Origin: Flavobacteriales bacterium
Lineage (GTDB): Bacteria > Bacteroidota > Bacteroidia > Flavobacteriales > BACL11
Length of the DNA stretch: 14,597 bases
NCBI GenBank assembly: GCA_002730985.1
Contig: PCBP01000048.1
Coordinates: 1 to 14,597 of the forward strand
Reading direction: 5' to 3'
Shown here: positions 7,807 through 14,597 of the stretch, one piece after another
Position numbering within the stretch: position 1 is the first letter of the stretch
Layout of the letters: every line of letters begins with the position of its first letter
Translations under genes and position numbers: made by a program
Notes under the pieces: generated by a model
The model's database searches: none
Seen by the model: the letters and a program-made list of their open reading frames with translations, nothing else
Told to the model about the DNA's origin: nothing

Positions 7807-7814
7807 CAAAAATA
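7807..7814 (-). promoter_or_regulatory. -7 promoter element for the lipoprotein/hbd unit
   Basis: CAAAAATA on the plus strand reads TATTTTTG on the minus strand, an exact TAnnTTTG match. No TTG-like -33 element is seen at the expected distance. Transcription would start near 7801 and give a leader of about 80 bases before the lipoprotein ATG at 7718. It sits in the 124-base divergent region shared with pcm; I find no exact TAnnTTTG on the plus strand there for pcm. Confidence 0.4.
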
Positions 7815-7842
7815 GTTTAAAAATTTGATTGAGAAATAAAGA

Positions 7843-8502
7843 ATGGCAGATAGTTTTAGGCATAAAGGTTTGCGTAAGCAATTAGTAGAGGAGTTAAGAG
7901 ATAGAGGTATTGCAGATAGCAAAGTGTTAGAGGCTATAAATACAGTTCCTAGGCATCTATTTATAGATAATGCTTTTGTAAAGTTTGCTTATAAGGATAA
8001 GGCTTTTCCTATAGGAGCAGGACAAACTATTTCTCAACCTTATACAGTTGCCTTTCAGACCCAATTATTAGAGATAAAACCTTACGATAAGGTGTTGGAG
8101 GTTGGCACTGGCTCAGGTTATCAGGCTGCAGTACTTTCCTTATTGGATGCTGAAGTGTTTACTGTTGAGCGACAAAGAGAATTATTTTTAAAAACAAAGA
8201 AGTTCCTGCCTGAATTAGGCTACAATTGCAACTTTGTATATGGTGATGGTTACAAAGGATTACCAAAATTTGCGACATTTGATAAGATAATAATTACTTG
8301 TGGAGCTCCTTTTATACCAAAGGACCTTGTGGATCAACTAAAAACAGGAGGGAGAATGGTAGCTCCAATCGGGGATGGAGACGTGCAAGTAATGCACCTT
8401 ATTGAAAAAATATCAGAAATAGAAACTAAAACAACAACTCATGGAGAGTTTTCATTTGTACCAATGTTAAATGACAAAAACAGTGGCAATTTTAATGTTT
8501 AG
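7843..8502 (+). CDS. pcm: Protein-L-isoaspartate O-methyltransferase
   Basis: This cytoplasmic protein-repair enzyme transfers a methyl group from S-adenosylmethionine to L-isoaspartyl residues of aged proteins, starting their return to aspartate. Its 219 residues match the family's usual 205-225. The family signature GAGQTISQPY is at 58-67 (Ser64 in the substrate loop), and SAM-binding motif I, EVGTGSGYQ, is at 86-94. The acidic VERQ (~113-116) ends the second strand, and GDGYKGLP and a Gly-rich LKTGGRMVAPIG follow in order. The ATG at 7843 is preceded by A-rich GAGAAATAAAGA and gives the usual N-terminus (RKQLVEELRDRGI). It stands alone on the plus strand, divergent from the lipoprotein gene and convergent with the aminotransferase gene. 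Confidence 0.95.
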   Translation: MADSFRHKGLRKQLVEELRDRGIADSKVLEAINTVPRHLFIDNAFVKFAYKDKAFPIGAGQTISQPYTVAFQTQLLEIKPYDKVLEVGTGSGYQAAVLSLLDAEVFTVERQRELFLKTKKFLPELGYNCNFVYGDGYKGLPKFATFDKIIITCGAPFIPKDLVDQLKTGGRMVAPIGDGDVQVMHLIEKISEIETKTTTHGEFSFVPMLNDKNSGNFNV

Positions 8503-8526
8503 TGTTTTTTTATAGTTTCACTTTAT

Positions 8527-8547
8527 CAATAAATCTACTTTTTATTG
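8527..8547. terminator. Weak hairpin between convergent pcm and aminotransferase genes
   Basis: A perfect 7-base inverted repeat (CAATAAA at 8527-8533, TTTATTG at 8541-8547) with a 7-base loop fills the gap between the two stops. It has only one G-C pair and no T run directly after either side, so terminator function is uncertain. A T7 run lies before it at 8504-8510. Confidence 0.3.
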
Positions 8548-9723
8548 CTATAATATTTCTTTTATAATATTACAGCCATCAATTATTTCTTTTTCAGAAA
8601 TGGTTAGAGGAGGAGTAATACGAATTGCTGTTTCAGTAAATAAAAAATAGAATAAAATTAATCCGTTTTCTAGTGATTGTTCCACTACTTTTTTAGCTAA
8701 TTTCTCATCTTGAAATTCCATAGCAAGCATAAGTCCTTTGCCTCTAATCTCTTTAATTTTAGAATGTTTTAAATGTGTTCTGAAAAGTTGTTCTTTTTCA
8801 GCTACTTCTGACATAACATTGGTTTCAAGTAAATATTTTAAAGTAGCAAGAGATGCAGCACAATTTACAGGATGACCGCCAAATGTAGTAATGTGTCCTA
8901 ATTTGGGATCAAAAGTAAGTAGGTTCATCAATTTCCAAGAAGCAATGAATGCACCTATTGGCATTCCACCACCCATCCCTTTAGCAATACAAAGTATATC
9001 AGGAATGGTATCATATTCTTCATATCCAAATAAAGTTCCTAATCTTCCGTAACAAGTTTGTATTTCATCAAAGATTAATAGTGCTCCAGTTTTTGTGCAT
9101 TTCTCTTTTACTTTTTGCAAGAAGTTATTTGTAGGGGTTGTAAAGCCAGTTCCACCTTGGATAGGCTCAATTACAACTGCTGCTGTTTGCTCTGTTATGT
9201 TTTTTAATGAACTTTCATCATTATAAATAATCTGATTGCAATTTGGTAGTAAAGGACGATATTTTGTTTTATGTTCCTCATTTCCCATTATTGAAAGAGC
9301 TCCTTGGGTAGAGCCATGGTAAGATGCTTGGCAAGAAATAATTTCTAATTTTCCTGTCGCGCGTTTAGCCAACTTCATAGCTCCTTCAATAGCTTCAGCC
9401 CCCGAATTAGTGAAATAAGTACAGCTTAAAATTTCAGGAAGGTTATCGGCTAATAATTTTGCTAACTTATATTGCGGAGATTGAACATATTCTCCATATA
9501 CCATTACATGAGTATGTTTCTCTAATTGTTGCTTTATAGCATTTGTAATAATAGGATTGGAATGACCTAGAGTGCAGGCAGAGACTCCTGCTACAAAGTC
9601 AAGATATTTTTTTTCATGAACATCCCATATATAGCTTCCTTTTGCATATTGAATTTCTAAAAGTGAAGGGTCAGGGAATGTTTGAGCTTGATGACGTTTA
9701 AAAATCTTCTTAGGATTAGTCAT
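8548..9723 (-). CDS. Class III (acetylornithine-type) PLP-dependent aminotransferase
   Basis: This 391-residue cytoplasmic aminotransferase of the ArgD/RocD/GABA-aminotransferase superfamily moves an amino group from an omega-amino donor to a 2-oxo acid, or the reverse. Motifs in order: NSGAEA (106-111, phosphate binding), SYHGST (134-139), IEPIQGG (185-191), FDE (218-220, with Asp219 contacting the PLP ring nitrogen), the Schiff-base Lys248 in IAKGMGGG, TTFGGHPVNCA (279-289) and IRITPPL near the C-terminus. Length is typical. It is usually annotated as an aspartate aminotransferase family protein; the sequence does not fix its substrate, and no arginine genes are nearby. It is the last gene of the transketolase operon, its start overlapping the transketolase C-subunit stop by 8 bases, so co-translation is likely. 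Confidence 0.9.
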   Translation of the reverse strand: MTNPKKIFKRHQAQTFPDPSLLEIQYAKGSYIWDVHEKKYLDFVAGVSACTLGHSNPIITNAIKQQLEKHTHVMVYGEYVQSPQYKLAKLLADNLPEILSCTYFTNSGAEAIEGAMKLAKRATGKLEIISCQASYHGSTQGALSIMGNEEHKTKYRPLLPNCNQIIYNDESSLKNITEQTAAVVIEPIQGGTGFTTPTNNFLQKVKEKCTKTGALLIFDEIQTCYGRLGTLFGYEEYDTIPDILCIAKGMGGGMPIGAFIASWKLMNLLTFDPKLGHITTFGGHPVNCAASLATLKYLLETNVMSEVAEKEQLFRTHLKHSKIKEIRGKGLMLAMEFQDEKLAKKVVEQSLENGLILFYFLFTETAIRITPPLTISEKEIIDGCNIIKEIL

Positions 9724-10660
9724 TTAATTTTCTAGTGATTACCTTCCTAGTAGCAGTAATAATATCAGCAGCAGTTAATCCGTATTTCTCCATCAATTTC
9801 ATTGGTGGTCCGCTTTCTCCAAAACTATCATTAACCCCAACCATCTCAATAGGAGCTGGTCTCTTTCTAGATAATAATTGTGCGACACTGTCTCCAAGAC
9901 CTCCATTAATCATGTGTTCTTCTGCAGTGACAACACATTTCGTATTCTTAACTGATTTGAGAATAGCCTCATTGTCTAGAGGTTTTATAGTATGAATATT
10001 AATTACTTCTGTTGATATTCCTTCATCTGATAGTGTTTTAGCGGCTTCAAGCGCTTCCCAGACTAAATGTCCTGTAGCTATAATAGTAGCATCATTTCCT
10101 GTTCTAAGGTGCAGTGCTTTCCCAATTTCAAATTTTTGATCTATTGGTGTAAAATTAGGAACTTTAGGTCTCCCAAACCTTAAATATACAGGGCCAATAT
10201 ACTCTGAAATAGCAATAGTTGCAGCTTTTGTCTGGTTGTAGTCACAGGGATTAATAACAACCATGTGGGGCAACATCTTCATCATTCCAATATCTTCAAG
10301 TACTTGATGTGTTGCGCCATCTTCACCAAGTGTCAAACCAGCATGTGAGGCACAGATCTTAACATTCTTACCTGAGTAAGCAACAGATTGTCTTATCTGA
10401 TCATAGACTCTTGAAGTAGAGAAATTAGCAAATGTACCTGTAAATGGTATTTTCCCTCCAATTGTCATTCCAGCTGCAATACCTATCATATTAGCTTCTG
10501 CGATACCAATCTGAAAAAAGCGATCAGGATTCTCATCCTTAAAATTATTCATGTTTAGAGATCCAGTAAGATCTGCACAAAGTGCTACAATATTCTGATT
10601 TGTTCTTCCTAATTCAGTTAATCCTGCACCAAATCCTGAGCGTGTGTCTTTCATTTCCAT
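9716..10660 (-). CDS. Transketolase C-terminal subunit (pyrimidine-binding and C-terminal domains)
   Basis: This 314-residue protein forms the second half of a split, thiamine-diphosphate-dependent transketolase, which moves two-carbon ketol units between sugar phosphates in the non-oxidative pentose phosphate pathway. The pyrimidine-binding domain (~1-170) carries the cofactor-activating Glu55 in GIAEANM. It is followed by FANFSTSRVYDQIRQS, the SHAGLTLGEDGATHQ loop and PVYLRFGR. The C-terminal domain (~185-310) shows ATIIATGHLV, IKPLD, AEEHMINGGLGD and DSFGESGPP. The diphosphate-binding GDG domain is absent here and is encoded at 12026-12871. The ATG at 10660 is 2 bases after the VWA stop; a second in-frame ATG lies two codons on. 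Dxs has a related C-terminal half, but the partner gene supports transketolase. Confidence 0.93.
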   Translation of the reverse strand: MEMKDTRSGFGAGLTELGRTNQNIVALCADLTGSLNMNNFKDENPDRFFQIGIAEANMIGIAAGMTIGGKIPFTGTFANFSTSRVYDQIRQSVAYSGKNVKICASHAGLTLGEDGATHQVLEDIGMMKMLPHMVVINPCDYNQTKAATIAISEYIGPVYLRFGRPKVPNFTPIDQKFEIGKALHLRTGNDATIIATGHLVWEALEAAKTLSDEGISTEVINIHTIKPLDNEAILKSVKNTKCVVTAEEHMINGGLGDSVAQLLSRKRPAPIEMVGVNDSFGESGPPMKLMEKYGLTAADIITATRKVITRKLND

Positions 10661-10662
10661 AT

Positions 10663-12036
10663 TTAATAGATTTTAATCATTTCCGATTTTCCTGACCTTA
10701 TTTTAAAACTTTTTTCTTGCGTATATATATATTCCTTAGCCGCTATTGCCCGGAAGATTATTTTATAATCTCCAGGAAGTAATGTTAGTCGGTAGTTTGT
10801 TTTCTTCCCTCTAAAATGGTAAATCTGCTCTAGTTCTTCTCCATTATGCTGATATAATCCTCCATATCCTTTTGATGGCAGTATAATGCTTGCTAAACCG
10901 GGTGTTGGTATTGAATAGACAGTAGATTTGTTTGGTGATATTTCAACATTATAGAATTTCTTTCTTGGTAAAGTTAAGAGCTCAATATCATATTGGCCAA
11001 TTAGATATTCTTCTATCTCATTAATTTGCTGAATATTTAGAGTGGTATCAACTCCATTAGGACGTACAATATATTTGTAGTTTATTTTTGACTTCATTTT
11101 TATCTCTAATTTTCCCCGAGGTGTTTCTAAAGGTATTATAGTGTGTTTGCCAGGGTTGATTGTAACGTTGTCAATGCTAACTTTAGGAATGGTATGCGCA
11201 ACAACTTTGTATGTTAGAACGGGGTCAATCACCATGGTGTCAGGATACCCATAGGTATTCATAGTATGGATATAATTGTACTTAGCAAGACCAGTAAATT
11301 CATTATAAAATGTTATGTTTACGTTTGTCTCGGTAGGATTTCTGTTCGCATCTAATAGATTTACTTGTACAGTAGTATTATCAACAACATGTGAGATTAC
11401 AATATTTAATATGTTGCTAAAATCTTGCTCTCTACTAGCATCAAAGAAGCGACCTACGCAATCAAATGATGCCTTCCAACTCTCTTCTAATCCCACACCA
11501 ATTACAAAAGGTTTCAGAATTATTCCTTTCTTTTGATATAAACGAGAAACTGCACAGGGGTCCATTCCACACTCTTCTTTTCCATCTGTAATTAAGATAA
11601 CTATATTTCTTCCATTGTCATCTGGAAAATCTTTTGCTCCCTCTTCAAGTGATCGAGCAATTGGGGTGGTCCCTCTAGACCTTATGACTGATAATTTCTT
11701 CTTTATTAGGTCGACAGCACTACTTGCTTGTAAGAAATCTACCTCTAGATAGGTGTCATCACAATCTTGTGGCGGATAGCCACTCTTATGGCCATAAACT
11801 CTTAGTCCTAACTCAAGATTTTCAATGTTTTTTAAAGAATCAATCATATTACTTAAAAGTTTTTTTGCAATGTCAATCTTTCTTCCACTTTGCCATCTGC
11901 CAAGCATTGATTGTGATGCATCAAAAATAAAAAGGATACGATTCACTGGCTGTTTCTTTTTTTGGGCTAAAGCATTAGAGCTCACCATAAGTAGGAGGGT
12001 AAATATCAATACTATTTTACTTTTTTTAGTAATCAC
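10663..12036 (-). CDS. Secreted von Willebrand factor A (VWA) domain protein with repeated beta domains
   Basis: This 457-residue protein has a signal peptide (1-25, KKSKIVLIFTLLLMVSS then NALAQ), so it acts in the periplasm or outside the cell. The VWA domain (~31-215) has a complete metal-ion site: DASQS at 39-43, Thr124 in GTTPIARSL and Asp151 in LITDGKEECG. Cys92, Cys156 and Cys161 could form disulfides. Three beta-rich segments follow (~220-300, 301-375, 376-457); the last two share a pattern of IP.TP at the start, a central NG and a closing Y.I/L...LP. No transmembrane anchor or T9SS sorting domain is visible at the C-terminus. The start is GTG (GTGATTACT), chosen because it gives a proper signal peptide; the next in-frame ATG is inside that peptide. 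The gene overlaps the transketolase N-subunit by 11 bases and ends 2 bases before the C-subunit. Its ligand and role are unknown; VWA domains usually mediate metal-dependent protein contacts. Confidence 0.88.
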   Translation of the reverse strand: MITKKSKIVLIFTLLLMVSSNALAQKKKQPVNRILFIFDASQSMLGRWQSGRKIDIAKKLLSNMIDSLKNIENLELGLRVYGHKSGYPPQDCDDTYLEVDFLQASSAVDLIKKKLSVIRSRGTTPIARSLEEGAKDFPDDNGRNIVILITDGKEECGMDPCAVSRLYQKKGIILKPFVIGVGLEESWKASFDCVGRFFDASREQDFSNILNIVISHVVDNTTVQVNLLDANRNPTETNVNITFYNEFTGLAKYNYIHTMNTYGYPDTMVIDPVLTYKVVAHTIPKVSIDNVTINPGKHTIIPLETPRGKLEIKMKSKINYKYIVRPNGVDTTLNIQQINEIEEYLIGQYDIELLTLPRKKFYNVEISPNKSTVYSIPTPGLASIILPSKGYGGLYQHNGEELEQIYHFRGKKTNYRLTLLPGDYKIIFRAIAAKEYIYTQEKSFKIRSGKSEMIKIY

Positions 12037-12871
12037 CTAAAGTTTCTGTATTTTGTGATAATGCTTTAGATAATTGTTCGTCATTAGGGGCTGAGCCATG
12101 CCATTTGTGTGTTCCCATCATATAATCAACTCCATTTCCCATTTCAGTATGTAGTATAATAGCTACTGGCTTTTTCTTGCCTGTAAGTTCTTTTGCTCTA
12201 TTTAATGTATTAATAATAGCTTCTACATTGTTTCCTTCGAGCTCCTCTAGTACCACCCAATCAAAAGCTTCTAGCTTGGCAGTAAGATTGCCTATTGGTA
12301 GTACTTCATCAATAGTCCCGTCAATTTGTTTTTGATTATAATCGATAGTTGCAATAAGATTGTCAACTTGTTTTCCAGATGCATACATAAATGCCTCCCA
12401 TACCTGCCCTTCTTGTAATTCTCCGTCACCATGTAGAGTGTAGACAATACTGTCATCATCATTTAGCTTTTTGGTGAGTGCCGCTCCTATGGCAGTAGAC
12501 AGCCCTTGTCCTAATGAACCTGATGCCATACGTATACCTTCTAATCCTTCATGAGGTGTTGGATGCCCCTGTAAACGACTGTCTATTCTTCGGAAGGTTG
12601 CCAATTCTGAGATATTAAAATAACCTCTTCTTGACAACACTGCATAGAATACAGGAGAAATATGGCCATTAGAAAGGAAGAAGATATCCTCGTTAATGCC
12701 ATCCATGGTAAAATCAGTATTATGATTCATTACATCAAAATATAGTGCGGTTAAGAATTCTGCACATCCCAAAGAGCCTCCAGGGTGTCCTGAGCTATTA
12801 GCATGTACCATTCTTACAATATCTCTTCTTATTTGTGTAACTGTATCTTTTAGTTCGGTAATGGTTGCCAT
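12026..12871 (-). CDS. Transketolase N-terminal subunit (diphosphate-binding domain)
   Basis: This 281-residue protein is the thiamine-diphosphate pyrophosphate-binding half of a split transketolase; with the subunit at 9716-10660 it would make the complete enzyme. Visible motifs are NSSGHPGGSLG (25-35), LSNGHISP (66-73), LQGHPTP (100-106), GSLGQGLS (118-125) and the metal/ThDP-binding motif from HGDGELQEG (147-155) to DYNQKQIDG (177-185), with Asn179 as the second metal ligand. Length agrees with stand-alone N-subunits, so this is not a truncated fusion. The ATG at 12871 follows a promoter -7 element by 24 bases and lacks a Shine-Dalgarno motif. It is the first gene of a four-gene operon, and its last codons overlap the GTG start of the VWA gene. 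Confidence 0.94.
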   Translation of the reverse strand: MATITELKDTVTQIRRDIVRMVHANSSGHPGGSLGCAEFLTALYFDVMNHNTDFTMDGINEDIFFLSNGHISPVFYAVLSRRGYFNISELATFRRIDSRLQGHPTPHEGLEGIRMASGSLGQGLSTAIGAALTKKLNDDDSIVYTLHGDGELQEGQVWEAFMYASGKQVDNLIATIDYNQKQIDGTIDEVLPIGNLTAKLEAFDWVVLEELEGNNVEAIINTLNRAKELTGKKKPVAIILHTEMGNGVDYMMGTHKWHGSAPNDEQLSKALSQNTETLGDY

Positions 12872-12895
12872 CTTATTGTTGGTTTAATTTAATTG

Positions 12896-12929
12896 CAAAT
12901 TTAAGAATACATGTATTTTGTTATATTAA
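12896..12929 (-). promoter_or_regulatory. Bacteroidota-type promoter for the transketolase operon
   Basis: CAAATTTA at 12896-12903 reads TAAATTTG on the minus strand, an exact TAnnTTTG -7 element. A weak TTA at 12927-12929 (minus-strand reading), with a 23-base spacer, is the best -33 match. Predicted transcription start is near 12890, about 18 bases before the ATG at 12871. Confidence 0.5.
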
Positions 12930-13014
12930 TGTGAGCAAAACATCTTCGAATTTATTAACGCATTATTGACAAAATAATCTGAGAAGAATTTTATTTATCT
13001 TGTTGTTAAAATTA

Positions 13015-13022
13015 TATCTTTG
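13015..13022 (+). promoter_or_regulatory. -7 promoter element for ychF
   Basis: TATCTTTG is an exact TAnnTTTG match. Transcription from about 13028 would leave a leader of ~14 bases before the ATG at 13042. This rules out the upstream in-frame ATG at 13000, which lies before the -7 element. There is no TTG at the usual -33 distance, only a T-rich stretch near 12989-12996. Confidence 0.6.
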
Positions 13023-13041
13023 TCAACCTATAAAAAACATT

Positions 13042-14139
13042 ATGGCTTTAAAGTGTGGGATTGTAGGATTACCAAATGTAGGAAAATCAACTTTATTTAA
13101 TTGTTTGTCGAAGGCAAAAGCACAATCGGCTAATTTTCCATTTTGTACCATTGAACCTAATATCGGAGTTATTTCTGTTCCAGATGATAGATTAGAAGCT
13201 TTATCAGAGATTGTAAATCCTCAGAAATTAGTCTCTACTACTGTAGAGATAGTAGATATTGCAGGATTAGTTAAAGGAGCTAGTAAGGGGGAGGGTCTTG
13301 GTAATAAGTTTCTAGCTAATATTAGAGAAACAAATGCAATCATTCATGTCTTAAGATGTTTTGAAGATGATAATATTGTGCATGTTGATGGATCAGTTGA
13401 TCCTGTAAGGGACAAAGAAACTATTGATATGGAATTGCAATTAAAAGATCTGGAAACACTTGAGAAGATATATGACAAAAATATTAGAACTGCTAGATCA
13501 GGAGATAAAGTTGCGCAAAAAGTTATTAATACTATTGAGAAATATATTGCTCATTTAGGAGCAGGATATTCAGCGAGAAGTTTAGATGTTTCCGAGGAGG
13601 AGTTAGCCATCATTCTAGATTTACATTTGATTACATCTAAGCCGGTGCTTTACATGTGCAATGTTGATGAAATATCTGTAAGAACAGGAAATAGACATGT
13701 AGAAGCTGTAAGAGAAGCTGTTAAAGGTGAAAGCGCAGAAGTGCTTTTAATTGCTACCGCAATTGAGGCAGAAATTGCAGAATTAGAAGATGTTGAGGAG
13801 CAGATAATGTTTTTGAAAGAGTTAGGTTTAGAGAAGCCAGGAGTTCATTATTTAATTCAAGCAACATATAAATTATTAAATTTACAGACTTACTTTACTG
13901 CTGGAGTAAAGGAAGTTAGAGCCTGGACAATTGTTAAAGGGACTAGAGCTCCACAAGCAGCATCAGTTATCCATACTGATTTTGAGAAAGGTTTTATCCG
14001 TGCAGAGGTAATCGCTTATGATGATTTTATCTCATTAGGGTCAGAACAAGCTTGCCGTGATAATGGTAAATTATCAGTTGAGGGAAAAGAATATATTGTT
14101 AAAGATGGGGATGTTATGAACTTCCGTTTTAATGTGTAG
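13042..14139 (+). CDS. ychF: Redox-regulated ATPase YchF (Obg-like ATPase)
   Basis: This is a universally conserved TRAFAC-class P-loop protein of the Obg/OLA1 family. It is ribosome-associated and, by family knowledge, hydrolyses ATP rather than GTP. Its 365 residues match the E. coli length (363). The P-loop GLPNVGKS is at 9-16, the switch I threonine region near FCTIEPNIGV (34-43), and G3 DIAG at 72-75. The G4 position reads NVDE (207-210) instead of NKxD, the change that marks YchF and its loss of guanine specificity. A coiled-coil insertion lies around 125-195, and the C-terminal TGS-type domain ends with VKDGDVMNFRFNV. The start at 13042 (MALKCGIVGL) matches family N-termini and the promoter. 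It is divergent from the transketolase operon; parE follows after 129 bases with its own promoter. Confidence 0.97.
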   Translation: MALKCGIVGLPNVGKSTLFNCLSKAKAQSANFPFCTIEPNIGVISVPDDRLEALSEIVNPQKLVSTTVEIVDIAGLVKGASKGEGLGNKFLANIRETNAIIHVLRCFEDDNIVHVDGSVDPVRDKETIDMELQLKDLETLEKIYDKNIRTARSGDKVAQKVINTIEKYIAHLGAGYSARSLDVSEEELAIILDLHLITSKPVLYMCNVDEISVRTGNRHVEAVREAVKGESAEVLLIATAIEAEIAELEDVEEQIMFLKELGLEKPGVHYLIQATYKLLNLQTYFTAGVKEVRAWTIVKGTRAPQAASVIHTDFEKGFIRAEVIAYDDFISLGSEQACRDNGKLSVEGKEYIVKDGDVMNFRFNV

Positions 14140-14207
14140 TTGAAGTTTTATTTTTTCGATTGATCTTTTTTAGTTGAAAACCCTGTTAATAACGAAAGGC
14201 TATCAGA

Positions 14208-14238
14208 TTAGATTAATTCTCTTAGAATCATAATTTTG
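14208..14238 (+). promoter_or_regulatory. Bacteroidota-type promoter for parE
   Basis: TAATTTTG at 14231-14238 is an exact TAnnTTTG -7 element. TTA at 14208-14210, with a 20-base spacer, is the best -33 match. The predicted start near 14244 gives a leader of about 25 bases. I see nothing else of note in the 14140-14268 gap, except a wobble-containing inverted repeat (14153-14161 with 14172-14180) without a following T run. Confidence 0.5.
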
Positions 14239-14268
14239 TTTTCTGTTTTAAGCAGTAAGTAAATAAGT

Positions 14269-14597
14269 ATGAAAATGGCAAAGTCATCATATAATGAAGA
14301 TAGTATCCGCTCTTTAGATTGGAAAGAGCATATTCGTTTGCGGCCAGGGATGTATATTGGTAAAATGGGAAATGGGTCGTCTCCAGATGATGGTGTCTAT
14401 ATTTTGCTAAAAGAGGTTATTGACAACTCTATTGATGAGTTTGTTATGGGAAATGGCAAAACTATTGAAGTTAATGTGAAACATAAAAAAGTTTCTGTTC
14501 GTGATTTTGGAAGAGGGATTCCTCTTGGGAAGGTGATTGATTGTGTTTCAAAAATTAATACGGGGGCTAAGTATGATTCTAAAGTTTTTAAAAAATC
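14269..14597 (+). CDS. parE: DNA topoisomerase IV subunit B, N-terminal part (3' end outside window)
   Basis: This is the ATPase subunit of topoisomerase IV, which with ParC unlinks daughter chromosomes. 109 codons are visible and the frame is open to the window edge. The start of the GHKL ATPase domain is clear: [15 protein letters not shown] (17-31), motif I Glu49...Asn53 in [10 protein letters not shown], the Asp79-x-Gly81-x-Gly83 motif II in DFGRGIPLG, and then [17 protein letters not shown]. The [14 protein letters not shown] segment and the FVMGNGK loop fit Bacteroidota ParE better than GyrB, which usually has a shorter loop and YIGDT after the Met-Tyr. The start at 14269 (MKMAKSS) was chosen; ATG at 14275 is an equal alternative. 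No Shine-Dalgarno motif precedes it (AGTAAATAAGT). Confidence 0.92.
   Translation, partial: MKMAKSSYNEDSIRSLDWKEHIRLRPGMYIGKMGNGSSPDDGVYILLKEVIDNSIDEFVMGNGKTIEVNVKHKKVSVRDFGRGIPLGKVIDCVSKINTGAKYDSKVFKK

Noticed and set aside
9716..12871. Possibility that the transketolase is one gene broken by insertion or frameshift
   Set aside because: Both parts have full-length ends matching natural split subunits, with proper start and stop codons, so this is a two-subunit enzyme rather than a pseudogene.
13000..13041. Longer ychF start at 13000, adding 14 residues
   Set aside because: YchF proteins begin at MALKCGIVG-like sequence, and an exact -7 element lies at 13015-13022, after that ATG.
14153..14180. 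Inverted repeat after ychF (TTTTCGATT with AGTTGAAAA)
   Set aside because: It needs two G-U pairs and is not followed by a T run, so it does not support a terminator call.

Overview
The window is a low-GC chromosomal segment of a Bacteroidota bacterium, most likely a marine Flavobacteriia-type lineage. The evidence is a secreted protease ending in a type A sorting domain of the type IX secretion system (T9SS), a DUF4294 protein (a family I know only from Bacteroidota), a transketolase split into two subunits, and several Bacteroidota-type promoter -7 elements (TAnnTTTG). Start codons are mostly preceded by A-rich sequence, with almost no Shine-Dalgarno motifs. I see no tRNA, rRNA, insertion sequence, prophage or CRISPR array.

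Layout, left to right. (1) The 3' part of pheT (Phe-tRNA synthetase beta chain), with a candidate terminator behind it. (2) A plus-strand pair: a large secreted S8 (subtilisin-like) protease with a tandemly duplicated Cys-rich/beta-sandwich module and a T9SS sorting domain, overlapping a small DUF4294 exported protein. (3) A minus-strand pair: a lipoprotein of unknown function followed by 3-hydroxybutyryl-CoA dehydrogenase. (4) Plus-strand pcm (isoaspartyl protein repair). (5) A tightly packed minus-strand operon, read from 12871 down to 8548: transketolase N-terminal subunit, a secreted von Willebrand factor A (VWA) protein, transketolase C-terminal subunit, and a class III PLP aminotransferase. 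All its junctions overlap or are 2 bases apart. (6) Plus-strand ychF, divergent from that operon. (7) The 5' end of parE (topoisomerase IV subunit B), cut by the window edge.

Most genes are housekeeping. The least ordinary parts are the VWA gene lying between two subunits that must form one enzyme, the duplicated module in the protease, and the coupling of DUF4294 to that protease. No stretch over 300 bases lacks a gene. The longest intergenic regions are about 199 bases (1065-1263) and 170 bases (12872-13041), and both hold promoter or terminator candidates. I do not see a clear new defence or mobile system. The transketolase/VWA operon is the best candidate for something undescribed.
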